Shown here piece by piece: positions 52,692 through 60,192 of a stretch of 60,291 nucleotides of DNA. How positions within the stretch are numbered: position 1 is the first letter of the stretch; each line of letters starts with the position of its first letter. A program made the position numbers and the translations under genes. Origin of the DNA: a virus. The notes under the pieces are model-generated. The model worked only from the letters and a program-made list of their open reading frames with translations. It searched no databases and had not been told where the DNA came from. The DNA lies in IMG/VR virus record IMGVR_UViG_3300024346_000063, positions 1-60,291 of that record. The stretch is one strand, 5' to 3'.

Positions 52692-53721
52692 TATTCAAGA
52701 AGTTTAAGATTTTAAGCATATAATTTCCTAATCCAGCTACTGCTGAACTTTTAGCTTTTTCTTCTTTTTCACAAGTAGTAGGTAGTTCTCCTATATATTC
52801 TATAAGAGCTTCCATAGCACCTTTAAAGTTCTCTCCAAAAGTAATATCAGGACCAGGAACTTGTGGTATATCATCGTCAATAACTGGTGCTATCATTTCT
52901 TTTATACCATAATTCTCTGTGCTTTCAATTTTCTCCTTTGCTTTTTCTAATTCAATTTTCTGATGTATATCATCAATCTTTGAATTAATTAATCGCAATG
53001 AAGTTGAAATAATACCATTGTATGAGGCTTTTAAGTTCTCTACTTGGTCTGGTAACAATGTATTAATATGTTCTTCAGGTAAAGAAAATTCAGAGGCTTC
53101 AAGTATATGTTTTTCATTATCCAATGCTTTTATAGAATAATGGTCTATCTTTTCAATAGTAGCATTTAATATCTCTTGATATTCTCTGCTATACTTTCCA
53201 AAAACATTAGAGCGTTCTAAAGCTATCTTTTGTTCTGTTGTTTCTTCACTAAGCTCTGCTATCTTCGCTGTAGTCGCTGCATTCTTTTTAGCTAATGCTT
53301 CTTCTTTCTTTCTTTCTTCCTCATCTATATAAGGCTTAAATTCAACGTCTAAATACTTTTCTTGTATTTCCTTAGCTTCCTCTAAGAAAGTCTTCTCTAT
53401 ACGGTCTAAATCCTTTCCTGTGGCAAGTAAAGGTGCTTTGATTTCTTTCTTAGCCTTACGTGTACTCGCATTAAATGAACGAATAGTAGCTTTCGCATCT
53501 TTATACTGCTGAATAGTCTCTGCATTTTCAGCATCGTATTTGATAGCTTTAAAGCCATCAATAATAACCATACTCTCCACTAAAGGATTTAGTAGGTTCA
53601 ATCCACTTACCTTTAAATCTTTGGTAAGTTTGGTTATTAACTTCTGTGTAGAAGGTGGTAACTTTTTAAATTCATCTGTATTAATTACAGTGATCATAGT
53701 TGGTTCTTCATTTTTGGACAT
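52675..53721 (-). CDS. DUF1351-like coiled-coil protein
   Basis: A 348-residue, almost wholly helical and charged protein. The stretch AENAETIQQYKDAKATIRSF followed by STRKAKKEIKAPLLATGKDL and a long Lys/Glu coil is typical of the DUF1351-like family, often encoded next to single-strand annealing proteins or SSB genes in phages. Its role may be in recombination or replication complexes. It overlaps the next gene by 17 nt and the previous by 14 nt. No catalytic motif is present. Confidence 0.55.
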   Translation of the reverse strand: MSKNEEPTMITVINTDEFKKLPPSTQKLITKLTKDLKVSGLNLLNPLVESMVIIDGFKAIKYDAENAETIQQYKDAKATIRSFNASTRKAKKEIKAPLLATGKDLDRIEKTFLEEAKEIQEKYLDVEFKPYIDEEERKKEEALAKKNAATTAKIAELSEETTEQKIALERSNVFGKYSREYQEILNATIEKIDHYSIKALDNEKHILEASEFSLPEEHINTLLPDQVENLKASYNGIISTSLRLINSKIDDIHQKIELEKAKEKIESTENYGIKEMIAPVIDDDIPQVPGPDITFGENFKGAMEALIEYIGELPTTCEKEEKAKSSAVAGLGNYMLKILNFLNNEDGN

Positions 53722-53986
53722 TATATTCTGCTTTTAATAATTCCTCTTTTATTGTTTTTAAATCTTTGATATACGTTTCCATTGTTAGCATATTATCTGT
53801 ATGTAGTTCGTTCATACGTAATCGTATAATCTTTGCTACTGCGTTCTCTACTGAATTGTAGTACCCTATAATTTCTGTAATAGGTATGTCTTTATCATTT
53901 CTTCTACCTGTGGCAAATTTCAATGTATGATTGTAATTATCAACTTCAATGAAATATGAACCAAATTCTTTAGCTGTTATTATCAT
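53708..53986 (-). CDS. Hypothetical protein
   Basis: A 92-residue protein: short strands (MIITAKEFGSYFIEVDNYNH) then a helical segment (NAVAKIIRLRMNELHTDNML) and an ending ELLKAEYNVQK. It overlaps both neighbours by a few bases in the replication operon. The family is not recognised. Confidence 0.5.
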   Translation of the reverse strand: MIITAKEFGSYFIEVDNYNHTLKFATGRRNDKDIPITEIIGYYNSVENAVAKIIRLRMNELHTDNMLTMETYIKDLKTIKEELLKAEYNVQK

Positions 53987-54843
53987 TTTTGTAGTTTTAT
54001 CATTTCTAATGTATCGAATGCTAATTGATATTTACTTTTAAAATAAGTACCTCTGTTCAATCTTAATTTAACAAGGTTCCAAGTTTCTGTAAATCTATCT
54101 ATACCCTCTGTAAGACCATAGATATCTGTATAGGCTTTAAGTACAGCTGTATGATAATCAGATACCTTAGTATTTGTTAATAACTCATATACAGTTATCT
54201 CACCATAAGACTTTAATCCTCCTATGTTATCAACAGTGTCACCTAAAAGCATCTGTCTCATTAAAAATACCCAAGCATCTTTTTTAGATATTTCTTTAAA
54301 TTCACCTTTCTTCATATCGAAATGTGTACCCGGACATTGCTCTGCATCTTTATCTTCTGACAAGATAAAAGTATCTTCATCTTGTAGCATAGATATTAAA
54401 TCGTCTGCTTCTAAATCTTTGAATAGAAGTGTTGGATATCGTTCCTTAATGTATTTTATAACACTAAACTTATCATCTTCTTGTTTCTCATATAAGAGCT
54501 GACTGGTTCTGTTTCCTTTATACTTTTTCTCATAAGCAACATTATATCTGTATGTATGCTCTGTAACACCTGAAAAACAAAAGATTAGTCCTTTAGGGTT
54601 AAACCAATCCAATAATCTATCTATCTCTTGTTGAGTATAGGTAGCTATATTGTTAGTGGTCTTATCATAAATTTTAATCTCTTTGCTCTCCATTTCTTTA
54701 AGAACTTTATTGATAACTCTATACTTAATAAAATCAGCATCTATAAGTCCAATCTTATTAATCATCAAAGGTGTGTGCATTGGTACTATGATATCCATTG
54801 TCTGATTTTTACAATTACATAAATTATAAGCATAGGCAACCAA
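53983..54843 (-). CDS. 5'-3' exonuclease / flap endonuclease (T5 exonuclease-like)
   Basis: A 286-residue nuclease of the PIN-like FEN/Pol I N-terminal family. Visible motifs: IGLIDADFIKYR (first metal-binding Asp), YEKKYKGNRTSQLLYEKQED (arch region), FKDLEADDLISML, TFILSEDKDAEQ, and LLGDTVDNIGGLKSYGEITV (helix-hairpin-helix-like DNA binding). It would remove primers and flaps during phage replication. Two starts are possible, ATG 54843 and ATG 54798; the second begins MDIIVPMHTPLM and is compact. The gene overlaps its neighbours (13-58 nt) in the replication operon. Confidence 0.8.
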   Translation of the reverse strand: MVAYAYNLCNCKNQTMDIIVPMHTPLMINKIGLIDADFIKYRVINKVLKEMESKEIKIYDKTTNNIATYTQQEIDRLLDWFNPKGLIFCFSGVTEHTYRYNVAYEKKYKGNRTSQLLYEKQEDDKFSVIKYIKERYPTLLFKDLEADDLISMLQDEDTFILSEDKDAEQCPGTHFDMKKGEFKEISKKDAWVFLMRQMLLGDTVDNIGGLKSYGEITVYELLTNTKVSDYHTAVLKAYTDIYGLTEGIDRFTETWNLVKLRLNRGTYFKSKYQLAFDTLEMIKLQK

Positions 54844-54989
54844 AATACATAGTCTAATAGTAATGTAATAAAGTTGCTTCTTGAATAGTCCATAAAATGA
54901 CGTTTACGTAATAAAGGTTCTGTTTCATGATGTATTAATACTCCGATTAATACATAGATTGCTACATATATAATGATATTAATAATCAT
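54786..54989 (-). CDS. Small two-helix membrane protein
   Basis: A 67-residue protein with two hydrophobic helices (residues ~2-20, IINIIIYVAIYVLIGVLIHH, and ~44-60, LDYVFWLPMLIIYVIV) separated by a charged loop. The gene starts within the end of the upstream gene (11-nt overlap) and ends inside the start region of the exonuclease gene. Function is unknown; early membrane peptides of this kind sometimes affect host envelope or exclusion. Confidence 0.5.
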   Translation of the reverse strand: MIINIIIYVAIYVLIGVLIHHETEPLLRKRHFMDYSRSNFITLLLDYVFWLPMLIIYVIVKIRQWIS

Positions 54990-55254
54990 TCGTTACTCGA
55001 TTTATTTCCTGAATACATTGTATTGTTTTCATTCTTCTTGTTTTAAATTGATAAGATTTCATCTGTTGGATAATTTGAGGTGGATTATCAGCTTTAATAG
55101 TTGGGATAACTGTTTCCCTATTGCTCTCCATATCATTCATAATTTTGAAGTAAGCCAATATAGAAATAGACTGATAAACGTTTCTTGCTTTTCTTGAAGT
55201 CGCCCATACTCTACCTAAACTACCTAATAGAATTAACCCTCTTAATATTTGCAT
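54979..55254 (-). CDS. Hypothetical basic protein
   Basis: A 91-residue basic protein: a hydrophobic N-terminus (MQILRGLILLGSLGRVWATS), then a helix with Arg/Lys patches (MKSYQFKTRRMKTIQCIQEI). It begins 17 nt after the structured RNA at 55272-55336. No family is recognised, and the N-terminal segment is too short to be sure of membrane insertion. Confidence 0.5.
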   Translation of the reverse strand: MQILRGLILLGSLGRVWATSRKARNVYQSISILAYFKIMNDMESNRETVIPTIKADNPPQIIQQMKSYQFKTRRMKTIQCIQEINRVTNDY

Positions 55255-55271
55255 AGAATTGTTGTTAAAAA

Positions 55272-55336
55272 TGAAGAGAGGCGGTAAGGAAAATTGCTGT
55301 AAACCTTACCCATTGCTCAGGCGAGACCTCTCTTCA
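55272..55336 (-). ncRNA. Structured RNA element, possible terminator or regulatory fold
   Basis: A perfect 10-bp outer stem, TGAAGAGAGG (55272-55281) with CCTCTCTTCA (55327-55336), encloses a perfect 7-bp stem GGTAAGG (55283-55289) with CCTTACC (55304-55310), and a possible 3-bp stem CTC/GAG (55317-55319 with 55324-55326) with loop AGGC. This gives a three-way-junction-like fold in the ssb-downstream gap. On the - strand it is followed by five T, as in a terminator. It is larger than a plain terminator, and no known riboswitch consensus was recognised. Confidence 0.5.
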
Positions 55337-55344
55337 AAAGTTAA

Positions 55345-56289
55345 TTAAAATGGTACATCATCTTCATTTTCATCTACCATATCTAATGTAGGTGCTGAAG
55401 AAACAGGAGCTGTTGGTGCTGCTGCTGGTGCTGGTGGTGTAGCAACTTTAGGTGGCTGAATTATTTCCATCTTACCATGTGCTACTAATAAATCATCTGT
55501 CCAATTTGAAGCTATATATTCTTCATATGTGAAATCAGTTACAAGCATTTGCTTGATAGGTTCTGTTGAAGATACAGGTGCTCTCTGAATAGGTGGAGCT
55601 GCTTTAGGTGCTTGTCCTGTACCATTATTAGTAAATTGTTCTCTTGTAGCAAAAGCACCACCATTATTTGCGTAACGTACTGCTTCCTCACTTTCTTTTA
55701 TCATTTTTTGAAGATAATCAGGTAGTTTAGTAAACTCTTCAGTTCTAAAACATTCTCCTTTTTCATCAATCATAAAAGATAATAAATCATTAGTTCTCAC
55801 TACTGATTCCCAATCAAAATTATAAGTTGTTCTCAACTTATCAGTAAGACCTTTAATACTTCCAATGTTATTATAAATAATAGTTGGGTCGTCTTTCTTT
55901 GGTCTATTTATGATATCAACAATAAATGTTCTACCTAAATATTGACCTATACTCCAACCATTTTTGTATTCGCTTTTAGGTACAATTCTACCTTCTGCTC
56001 CATCAATAATCTTGGTCTTTAAGTTTGAGGTTTCCCCTAACATAAAAGTGTACTCTTGGCTCACTACTGTTGAGCGTGCTTCTGTATCTCCCTCATTAAA
56101 TAATTGCTTTAATAAAGGAAATTCAAATATCAATCTCACTATACGTGAGCTTTTGTCAAAGTACTTATTGTACTGTGTTCCACAATCAACTATGGAATAT
56201 AAAATACCAGGATTTGGTCCTGCTTCTAAAACTTGTTTGTCTAATCTCTTCTTTGAAGAATTAGGTACTATAAAATCATTTGCGTTCAT
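55345..56289 (-). CDS. ssb: Single-stranded DNA-binding protein
   Basis: A 314-residue protein. The N-terminal ~190 residues look like a phage SSB of OB-fold type (ILYSIVDCGTQYNKYFDKSS, FIVDIINRPKKDD, NIGSIKGLTDKL). The middle is flexible and Ala/Pro-rich, and the acidic end DMVDENEDDVPF is the typical SSB tail that recruits partner proteins. It covers ssDNA in replication and recombination. The gene overlaps the upstream HU-like gene by 4 nt, and the structured RNA at 55272-55336 follows its stop. Confidence 0.75.
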   Translation of the reverse strand: MNANDFIVPNSSKKRLDKQVLEAGPNPGILYSIVDCGTQYNKYFDKSSRIVRLIFEFPLLKQLFNEGDTEARSTVVSQEYTFMLGETSNLKTKIIDGAEGRIVPKSEYKNGWSIGQYLGRTFIVDIINRPKKDDPTIIYNNIGSIKGLTDKLRTTYNFDWESVVRTNDLLSFMIDEKGECFRTEEFTKLPDYLQKMIKESEEAVRYANNGGAFATREQFTNNGTGQAPKAAPPIQRAPVSSTEPIKQMLVTDFTYEEYIASNWTDDLLVAHGKMEIIQPPKVATPPAPAAAPTAPVSSAPTLDMVDENEDDVPF

Positions 56290-56624
56290 TTCTGTACTGT
56301 TTTTAAATATGAATATAATCGTTTACTTGCATTGAGTCTAAAACCAATCAATATGGAGAAATAACTATGAATGCGAATTTTGCTCTTTTTTCTTTTGGAT
56401 ATTATTTGTGTGTCTACTTCATATAAGATATTGTTTAAATAATTAGTTATTACTGTGTATGCTACTATATAGCTAACATTGTTAGCCTTAGCCGTATCAG
56501 TTACGTGCCTAATGAAGTCCTCTTTTAAAAAGACCTCATTAGTTAAGTAACTGTAACAATCGGATTGTGAAGTAAATTTTCTGACATTTTTACTTTTGTC
56601 TTGTGATAAGTCTTTAATGTACAT
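56286..56624 (-). CDS. HU/IHF-like DNA-bending protein, second copy (putative)
   Basis: A 112-residue basic protein. The run DFIRHVTDTAKANNVSYIVA and YTVITNYLNNILYEV, then basic RKKSKIRIHSYFSILIGFRL gives the two-helix plus strand pattern of the HU/IHF fold. It is adjacent to another HU-like gene, and crAss-like phages commonly carry two IHF-type genes side by side. It overlaps the ssb start by 4 nt. The similarity is weak and depends on fold pattern. Confidence 0.45.
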   Translation of the reverse strand: MYIKDLSQDKSKNVRKFTSQSDCYSYLTNEVFLKEDFIRHVTDTAKANNVSYIVAYTVITNYLNNILYEVDTQIISKRKKSKIRIHSYFSILIGFRLNASKRLYSYLKTVQK

Positions 56625-56911
56625 TAATAACAGACTTTTTCTGATAAGAATTTCTTCAGCTTTTTAGGTACTCTAAAGTATATGTAGTATTTCTTTGGTG
56701 ATGTAACCATTACATCTTTCTGAAAGTTTAAATACTTTTTCTTCTGTCTTACTTTTATTAGAATAGTACCTAACTCTCTAAATGTAATATGAGTACCAAA
56801 CTTTATCTTTTCTAACATACTGTTTTCCACAAATGCTAAAATATCTTTGCTTTGTTTAAGAGAAAGACCAAACTTTTCTGATACTTCTCTATTAAATTCT
56901 TTAAAATGCAT
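56624..56911 (-). CDS. HU/IHF-like DNA-bending protein
   Basis: A 95-residue protein. The start MHFKEFNREVSEKFG at 56911 is chosen over an upstream ATG at 56986 because the longer form adds a hydrophobic run that covers the hairpin/promoter region. The first ~40 residues form the helix-turn-helix of HU/IHF; KIKFGTHITFRELGTILIKV and VTSPKKYYIYFRVPKKLKKF fit the beta-arm and C-terminal strand. It would bend phage DNA in replication, packaging or transcription. The stop overlaps the next start by one base. A TAnnTTTG element is upstream. Confidence 0.65.
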   Translation of the reverse strand: MHFKEFNREVSEKFGLSLKQSKDILAFVENSMLEKIKFGTHITFRELGTILIKVRQKKKYLNFQKDVMVTSPKKYYIYFRVPKKLKKFLSEKVCY

Positions 56912-56925
56912 ATCTGATTTTTTAA

Positions 56926-56933
56926 CAAATATA
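56926..56933 (-). promoter_or_regulatory. Candidate -7 promoter element before the HU-like gene
   Basis: On the - strand, TATATTTG matches TAnnTTTG, 14 nt before the ATG at 56911. The predicted leader would be only a few bases, so transcription could be almost leaderless or the real start codon different. No clear -33 element is seen. Confidence 0.35.
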
Positions 56934-56945
56934 AACAAAAAATAG

Positions 56946-56970
56946 AAACAACACCATAGTAGTGTTGTTT
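56946..56970 (-). terminator. Hairpin between helicase and HU-like genes
   Basis: AAACAACAC (56946-56954) pairs with GTGTTGTTT (56962-56970), a 9-bp stem with a 7-nt loop. On the - strand it is followed after three bases by six T, a reasonable terminator for the helicase transcript. Confidence 0.5.
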
Positions 56971-57044
56971 TAATAAAAAAAAACAACTACCTTTGGCTCG
57001 AAGTTCTACAAAATGTGAGATAATCACTACTTCATTAGATATAT

Positions 57045-57078
57045 AAAGAGAGGCTATTTGGATATTAAGCCTCTCTTT
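57045..57078 (-). terminator. Hairpin directly after dnaB stop codon
   Basis: AAAGAGAGGCT (57045-57055) pairs with AGCCTCTCTTT (57068-57078), an 11-bp perfect stem with a 12-nt loop, immediately after the helicase stop on the - strand. The stem ends in three T followed by ATATA. Its AGAGAGG/CCTCTCT arm resembles the outer arm at 55272-55336. Confidence 0.6.
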
Positions 57079-57079
57079 T

Positions 57080-58444
57080 TTATTCATACTTACCACTAAA
57101 ATTATAACTATTAATAGTCATATTAATAGGATTAATAAACAAGTGAATAGTAGTAGTTCCAATATCTCTCCCCTTACCTATAATAAACTCCGTATGGAAC
57201 AGTTCAGAGAAACCAGGTGTTTGTCCTTTCTGTTCATCATAATAAGCTTCTCTATATAAGAATGCTACAATATCAGCATCTTCTTCTATACTACTTGACT
57301 CTTTTAAATCTGATAGTTTAGGTCTTTTATTCTCTCTGTTCTCTACTGCTCTACTTAATTGAGATAAAGCAACAAAAGCAACATAAAGCTCTTTAGCTAT
57401 AGATTTCAACTCTCTTGTAATAATAGTCACTAATACTCTTAGTTCCATCTTATCAACACTACCAGTTCTTTGTATGTAATCTAAAAAGAATAGCTTAGTA
57501 TTAAACTTAGCTACATATTCTTTAGACTTTCGTACTATGTCCTCAATAGTTCTGATTTTATCATCAATAACAAGATTTGATTGCTCTATATACCTATCAG
57601 CTTGTATTACTTTCATCAATTCATCATTAGACAGTTCCCCTTTTTTTATTCTTTTGTATTCAATACCAGTGATCAGTCCAATCAATTTAGATTTCAACTG
57701 ATTACGTGCCATTTCTAATGAAAAGAATACTACGTGATTACCTTCCATTGCAGAGTTCCAAGCTGATATTAAAGCATAGGTAGTTTTACCCATACCTGGT
57801 CTTGCTGCTATGATAACTAATTCGCCTAAAGAATAACCGCCTGTAAATGAATCAATAGCATCTACAGAGGTAGTAATACCTGTAGACTTACCTTCTGATT
57901 TATTTTTAACCTTATTACGTATTTCAGTTTCGTAATCATTTTCTTGTTGCGTAGTAATATTAACAGTTAACCTATTATAAAGTTTATTATAGGCACTAAT
58001 AATATTATCTCCAACTTGAAGTACATCTCGATTGTTCCAATTCCCATAAAGCACATCGTAGGCTTTATGGTTCCAGAAATCAAATAACACATATTGTTTA
58101 AGCATCATTATGTGATGCTCTAATAGTACGTGAGAGTTAATTCCTTTTTGTAGAATATCAATAACTTCATACTCAAAAGTCTTTGCATTATTAAATCTAA
58201 ACTTATCAGGTCTAAATTGACAAATAGTAACTACTGTTGGTATAATGCCATTCTCATAACATTCTAATACTGCTTTAAAAATAAATTGGTGAGTAAAAGA
58301 ATGAAAGTCTAATATAGTAAGGTTGTGTTTTAGAACAAGTTCTTTAACACCACTCTTATTATCGGCTCCTATAATACTTGCCAATACTTGTATCTCAATA
58401 TTTATCCTATGATAGACATCATAATTTTTCTCTGTTTTTTCCAT
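57080..58444 (-). CDS. dnaB: Replicative DNA helicase (DnaB-like)
   Basis: A 454-residue hexameric helicase of the DnaB family that unwinds duplex DNA at the fork. An N-terminal DnaB-type helical domain occupies residues ~15-125. The RecA-like domain has Walker A ARPGMGKTT (residues 214-222), Walker B LFFLDYIQ and the trailing motif LSDLKESSSIEEDADIVAFL. The linker helix is around 165-190. It sits 3 nt after the PcfJ-like gene; two hairpins and a candidate promoter separate it from the HU-like genes. No primase or DNA polymerase is present in this window, so those must lie elsewhere or be supplied by the host. Confidence 0.85.
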   Translation of the reverse strand: MEKTEKNYDVYHRINIEIQVLASIIGADNKSGVKELVLKHNLTILDFHSFTHQFIFKAVLECYENGIIPTVVTICQFRPDKFRFNNAKTFEYEVIDILQKGINSHVLLEHHIMMLKQYVLFDFWNHKAYDVLYGNWNNRDVLQVGDNIISAYNKLYNRLTVNITTQQENDYETEIRNKVKNKSEGKSTGITTSVDAIDSFTGGYSLGELVIIAARPGMGKTTYALISAWNSAMEGNHVVFFSLEMARNQLKSKLIGLITGIEYKRIKKGELSNDELMKVIQADRYIEQSNLVIDDKIRTIEDIVRKSKEYVAKFNTKLFFLDYIQRTGSVDKMELRVLVTIITRELKSIAKELYVAFVALSQLSRAVENRENKRPKLSDLKESSSIEEDADIVAFLYREAYYDEQKGQTPGFSELFHTEFIIGKGRDIGTTTIHLFINPINMTINSYNFSGKYE

Positions 58445-58447
58445 AAT

Positions 58448-59782
58448 CTATGCTGATTTTAATTTGACTTCTTTTTGCTTTGCTATCTTCTTGATAGTTC
58501 TAAGGTTCTTTGTAAGAGTAGCTATAATAGGTTTATTATACCTTGATGCTTTATTGCCTAAACCTCTGGATTGAACTATGGTAAAATTCTCTAATGAAAC
58601 TTCTATAGTTTCTTTAGGTTTTCCTTTATAGTAACCACAAAGTAATAGTGCATCTTCTTCTCTATGATATCCATTAGTATGAATACAATGCTTAAAAAGA
58701 TTACCTAATTTCTCTACTTCATCTACAGTTTTTATAACTGTGATCATTACATCTCCATTTTTAAATTCAAGTTCTTTCCATCGTTCCATACGTTTACTAT
58801 ACCACTCTTTATCTTTACGTAATTTTTCAAGCTCTGCTTGTTTACGTTCTTCATCTTTCATTCTTCTTATAGCTTCATATTGCTTTTGTTTTTTCTTGAC
58901 ATAGACATTATGAGCTTCTTTAAAGTTCTCTGGACAAACATATTTAGGACTTCTTAAATCTTTACCAAATTCTTCTAAAAGCTTTAAGTAATCTAAATAA
59001 TTTTCCATTTTCTTTATCTTATATTTATTTCTAAATACTATCTTAAATGAAGACCAATATTTCTGTATCTGCTCTCTTCTGTAGCTATAACAACAAGTTT
59101 GAAAGCCATCTACATATCCAAGTTTTAGCAATGTTTCAGCTATTGGAAAAGTAAGCAATAACCAGAACGTAGTAAACGGTGTAATATTATCATCGTATTT
59201 TTCAAGACCATTTCTTTTAATGATAGGTAGATATTTAATACGTGGATAAGTATAGTTTACATGTTGGTCGTGTGCATTGATAGACTTGTTATTCTTTAGA
59301 GAGAACTCTCCAAAAAATCTACTACCATACCAACCAGCCATTCTACCATAACCAATGATAGCGTGTTTACCTTGTTCGTTAAGATATATTCTTGAATTTT
59401 CAAAAATCCAATAAACACCTTTCTCTTTCGTTTTGTAGGTACATCGTATTTCAAATAGTCTGATAACTTGATACTCTTTGAAAGTTGTTATTATTCTGAA
59501 CTCTCTTGTTTCTCCGTATGTTCTATGTTGCGTTGAAACTATTTTTAGTTTATGCTTACAGTTAGGACAGTTATCACCCATTACTTCATCTTGCCAACCT
59601 TGTGTAGTATGAACTTTATATACGTGACCACAATGTAGACAATGGATATTTCCTGACTTATTACGGAAAGCAACAAAGCTATGTGCGTTCTCTCTGGCCC
59701 ACTTCATTTGGGTTTGAGTTATCTTTGGTAGCTTTTTATCTAAAGCCACTATCTCTCTCTGAAATTTAGTCTTTGCTTGCAT
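58448..59782 (-). CDS. PcfJ-like protein with zinc-ribbon-type cysteines
   Basis: A 444-residue protein resembling PcfJ, a family first named from plasmid conjugation loci and found in Bacteroidota plasmids and crAss-like phages. A CxxC/CxxC pair (Cys48-Cys51 and Cys72-Cys75) suggests a zinc ribbon. Residues ~290-345 are a Lys/Glu coiled coil. The PcfJ-type end has VEKLGNLFKHCIHTNGYHRE and VSLENFTIVQSRGLGNKASR. Its molecular function is unknown; DNA processing is presumed from genetic context. It directly abuts the PcfK-like gene (one-base overlap), as the pair does elsewhere. Confidence 0.65.
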   Translation of the reverse strand: MQAKTKFQREIVALDKKLPKITQTQMKWARENAHSFVAFRNKSGNIHCLHCGHVYKVHTTQGWQDEVMGDNCPNCKHKLKIVSTQHRTYGETREFRIITTFKEYQVIRLFEIRCTYKTKEKGVYWIFENSRIYLNEQGKHAIIGYGRMAGWYGSRFFGEFSLKNNKSINAHDQHVNYTYPRIKYLPIIKRNGLEKYDDNITPFTTFWLLLTFPIAETLLKLGYVDGFQTCCYSYRREQIQKYWSSFKIVFRNKYKIKKMENYLDYLKLLEEFGKDLRSPKYVCPENFKEAHNVYVKKKQKQYEAIRRMKDEERKQAELEKLRKDKEWYSKRMERWKELEFKNGDVMITVIKTVDEVEKLGNLFKHCIHTNGYHREEDALLLCGYYKGKPKETIEVSLENFTIVQSRGLGNKASRYNKPIIATLTKNLRTIKKIAKQKEVKLKSA

Positions 59783-60192
59783 TAGAATAAAGTAGGTTCG
59801 TTATCACTTGATAATGTTGAGGTTTTAGGTGCCTCTGGTTTCTTTAACATTTTATTTCGTTCTTGTTGTATAAGACTGTCGATAGCTTTCTGTTTAGCTT
59901 CAGCTTTTTCTTCTTCTGTAAGAACTACTACGTGATTAACAACAACACTACCATTAAATGCACCACCTATTTCAATATTATCTTCATCGTAATAATGATA
60001 AGCCATATTGAATATCTCACTATCTTCAAATCCATTACATCCACTTTTCTGAACTTGATTTAGAATATAGGTAATACAATCATCTATATTCTTTTCTTCA
60101 TTTTGAAATCTAACCTCAAAGAAAGGATCTTCGGATGCTCTTTCATTTAAGTCTTTTAGAATTGCTTCCTTAAACGCTTTCGTTGTTTTCAT
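59782..60192 (-). CDS. PcfK-like protein
   Basis: A 136-residue acidic protein. The pattern KTTKAFKEAILKDLNERASE, IDDCITYILNQVQKSG and FEDSEIFNMAYHYYDEDNIE matches PcfK-like proteins that accompany PcfJ. A Lys/Glu helix and a short polar tail (SSDNEPTLF) follow. The role is unknown; it probably works with the PcfJ-like protein in DNA metabolism. The next upstream gene overlaps its start by 23 nt. Confidence 0.6.
   Translation of the reverse strand: MKTTKAFKEAILKDLNERASEDPFFEVRFQNEEKNIDDCITYILNQVQKSGCNGFEDSEIFNMAYHYYDEDNIEIGGAFNGSVVVNHVVVLTEEEKAEAKQKAIDSLIQQERNKMLKKPEAPKTSTLSSDNEPTLF

Noticed and set aside
54224-54502. + strand frame inside the exonuclease gene
   Set aside because: Ser-rich antisense shadow of motif-bearing nuclease sequence.
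55272-55336. Hammerhead ribozyme or TPP-type riboswitch
   Set aside because: The core consensus bases (CUGAUGAG with GAAA, or the TPP pyrophosphate-sensor sequence) are absent, despite a branched fold.
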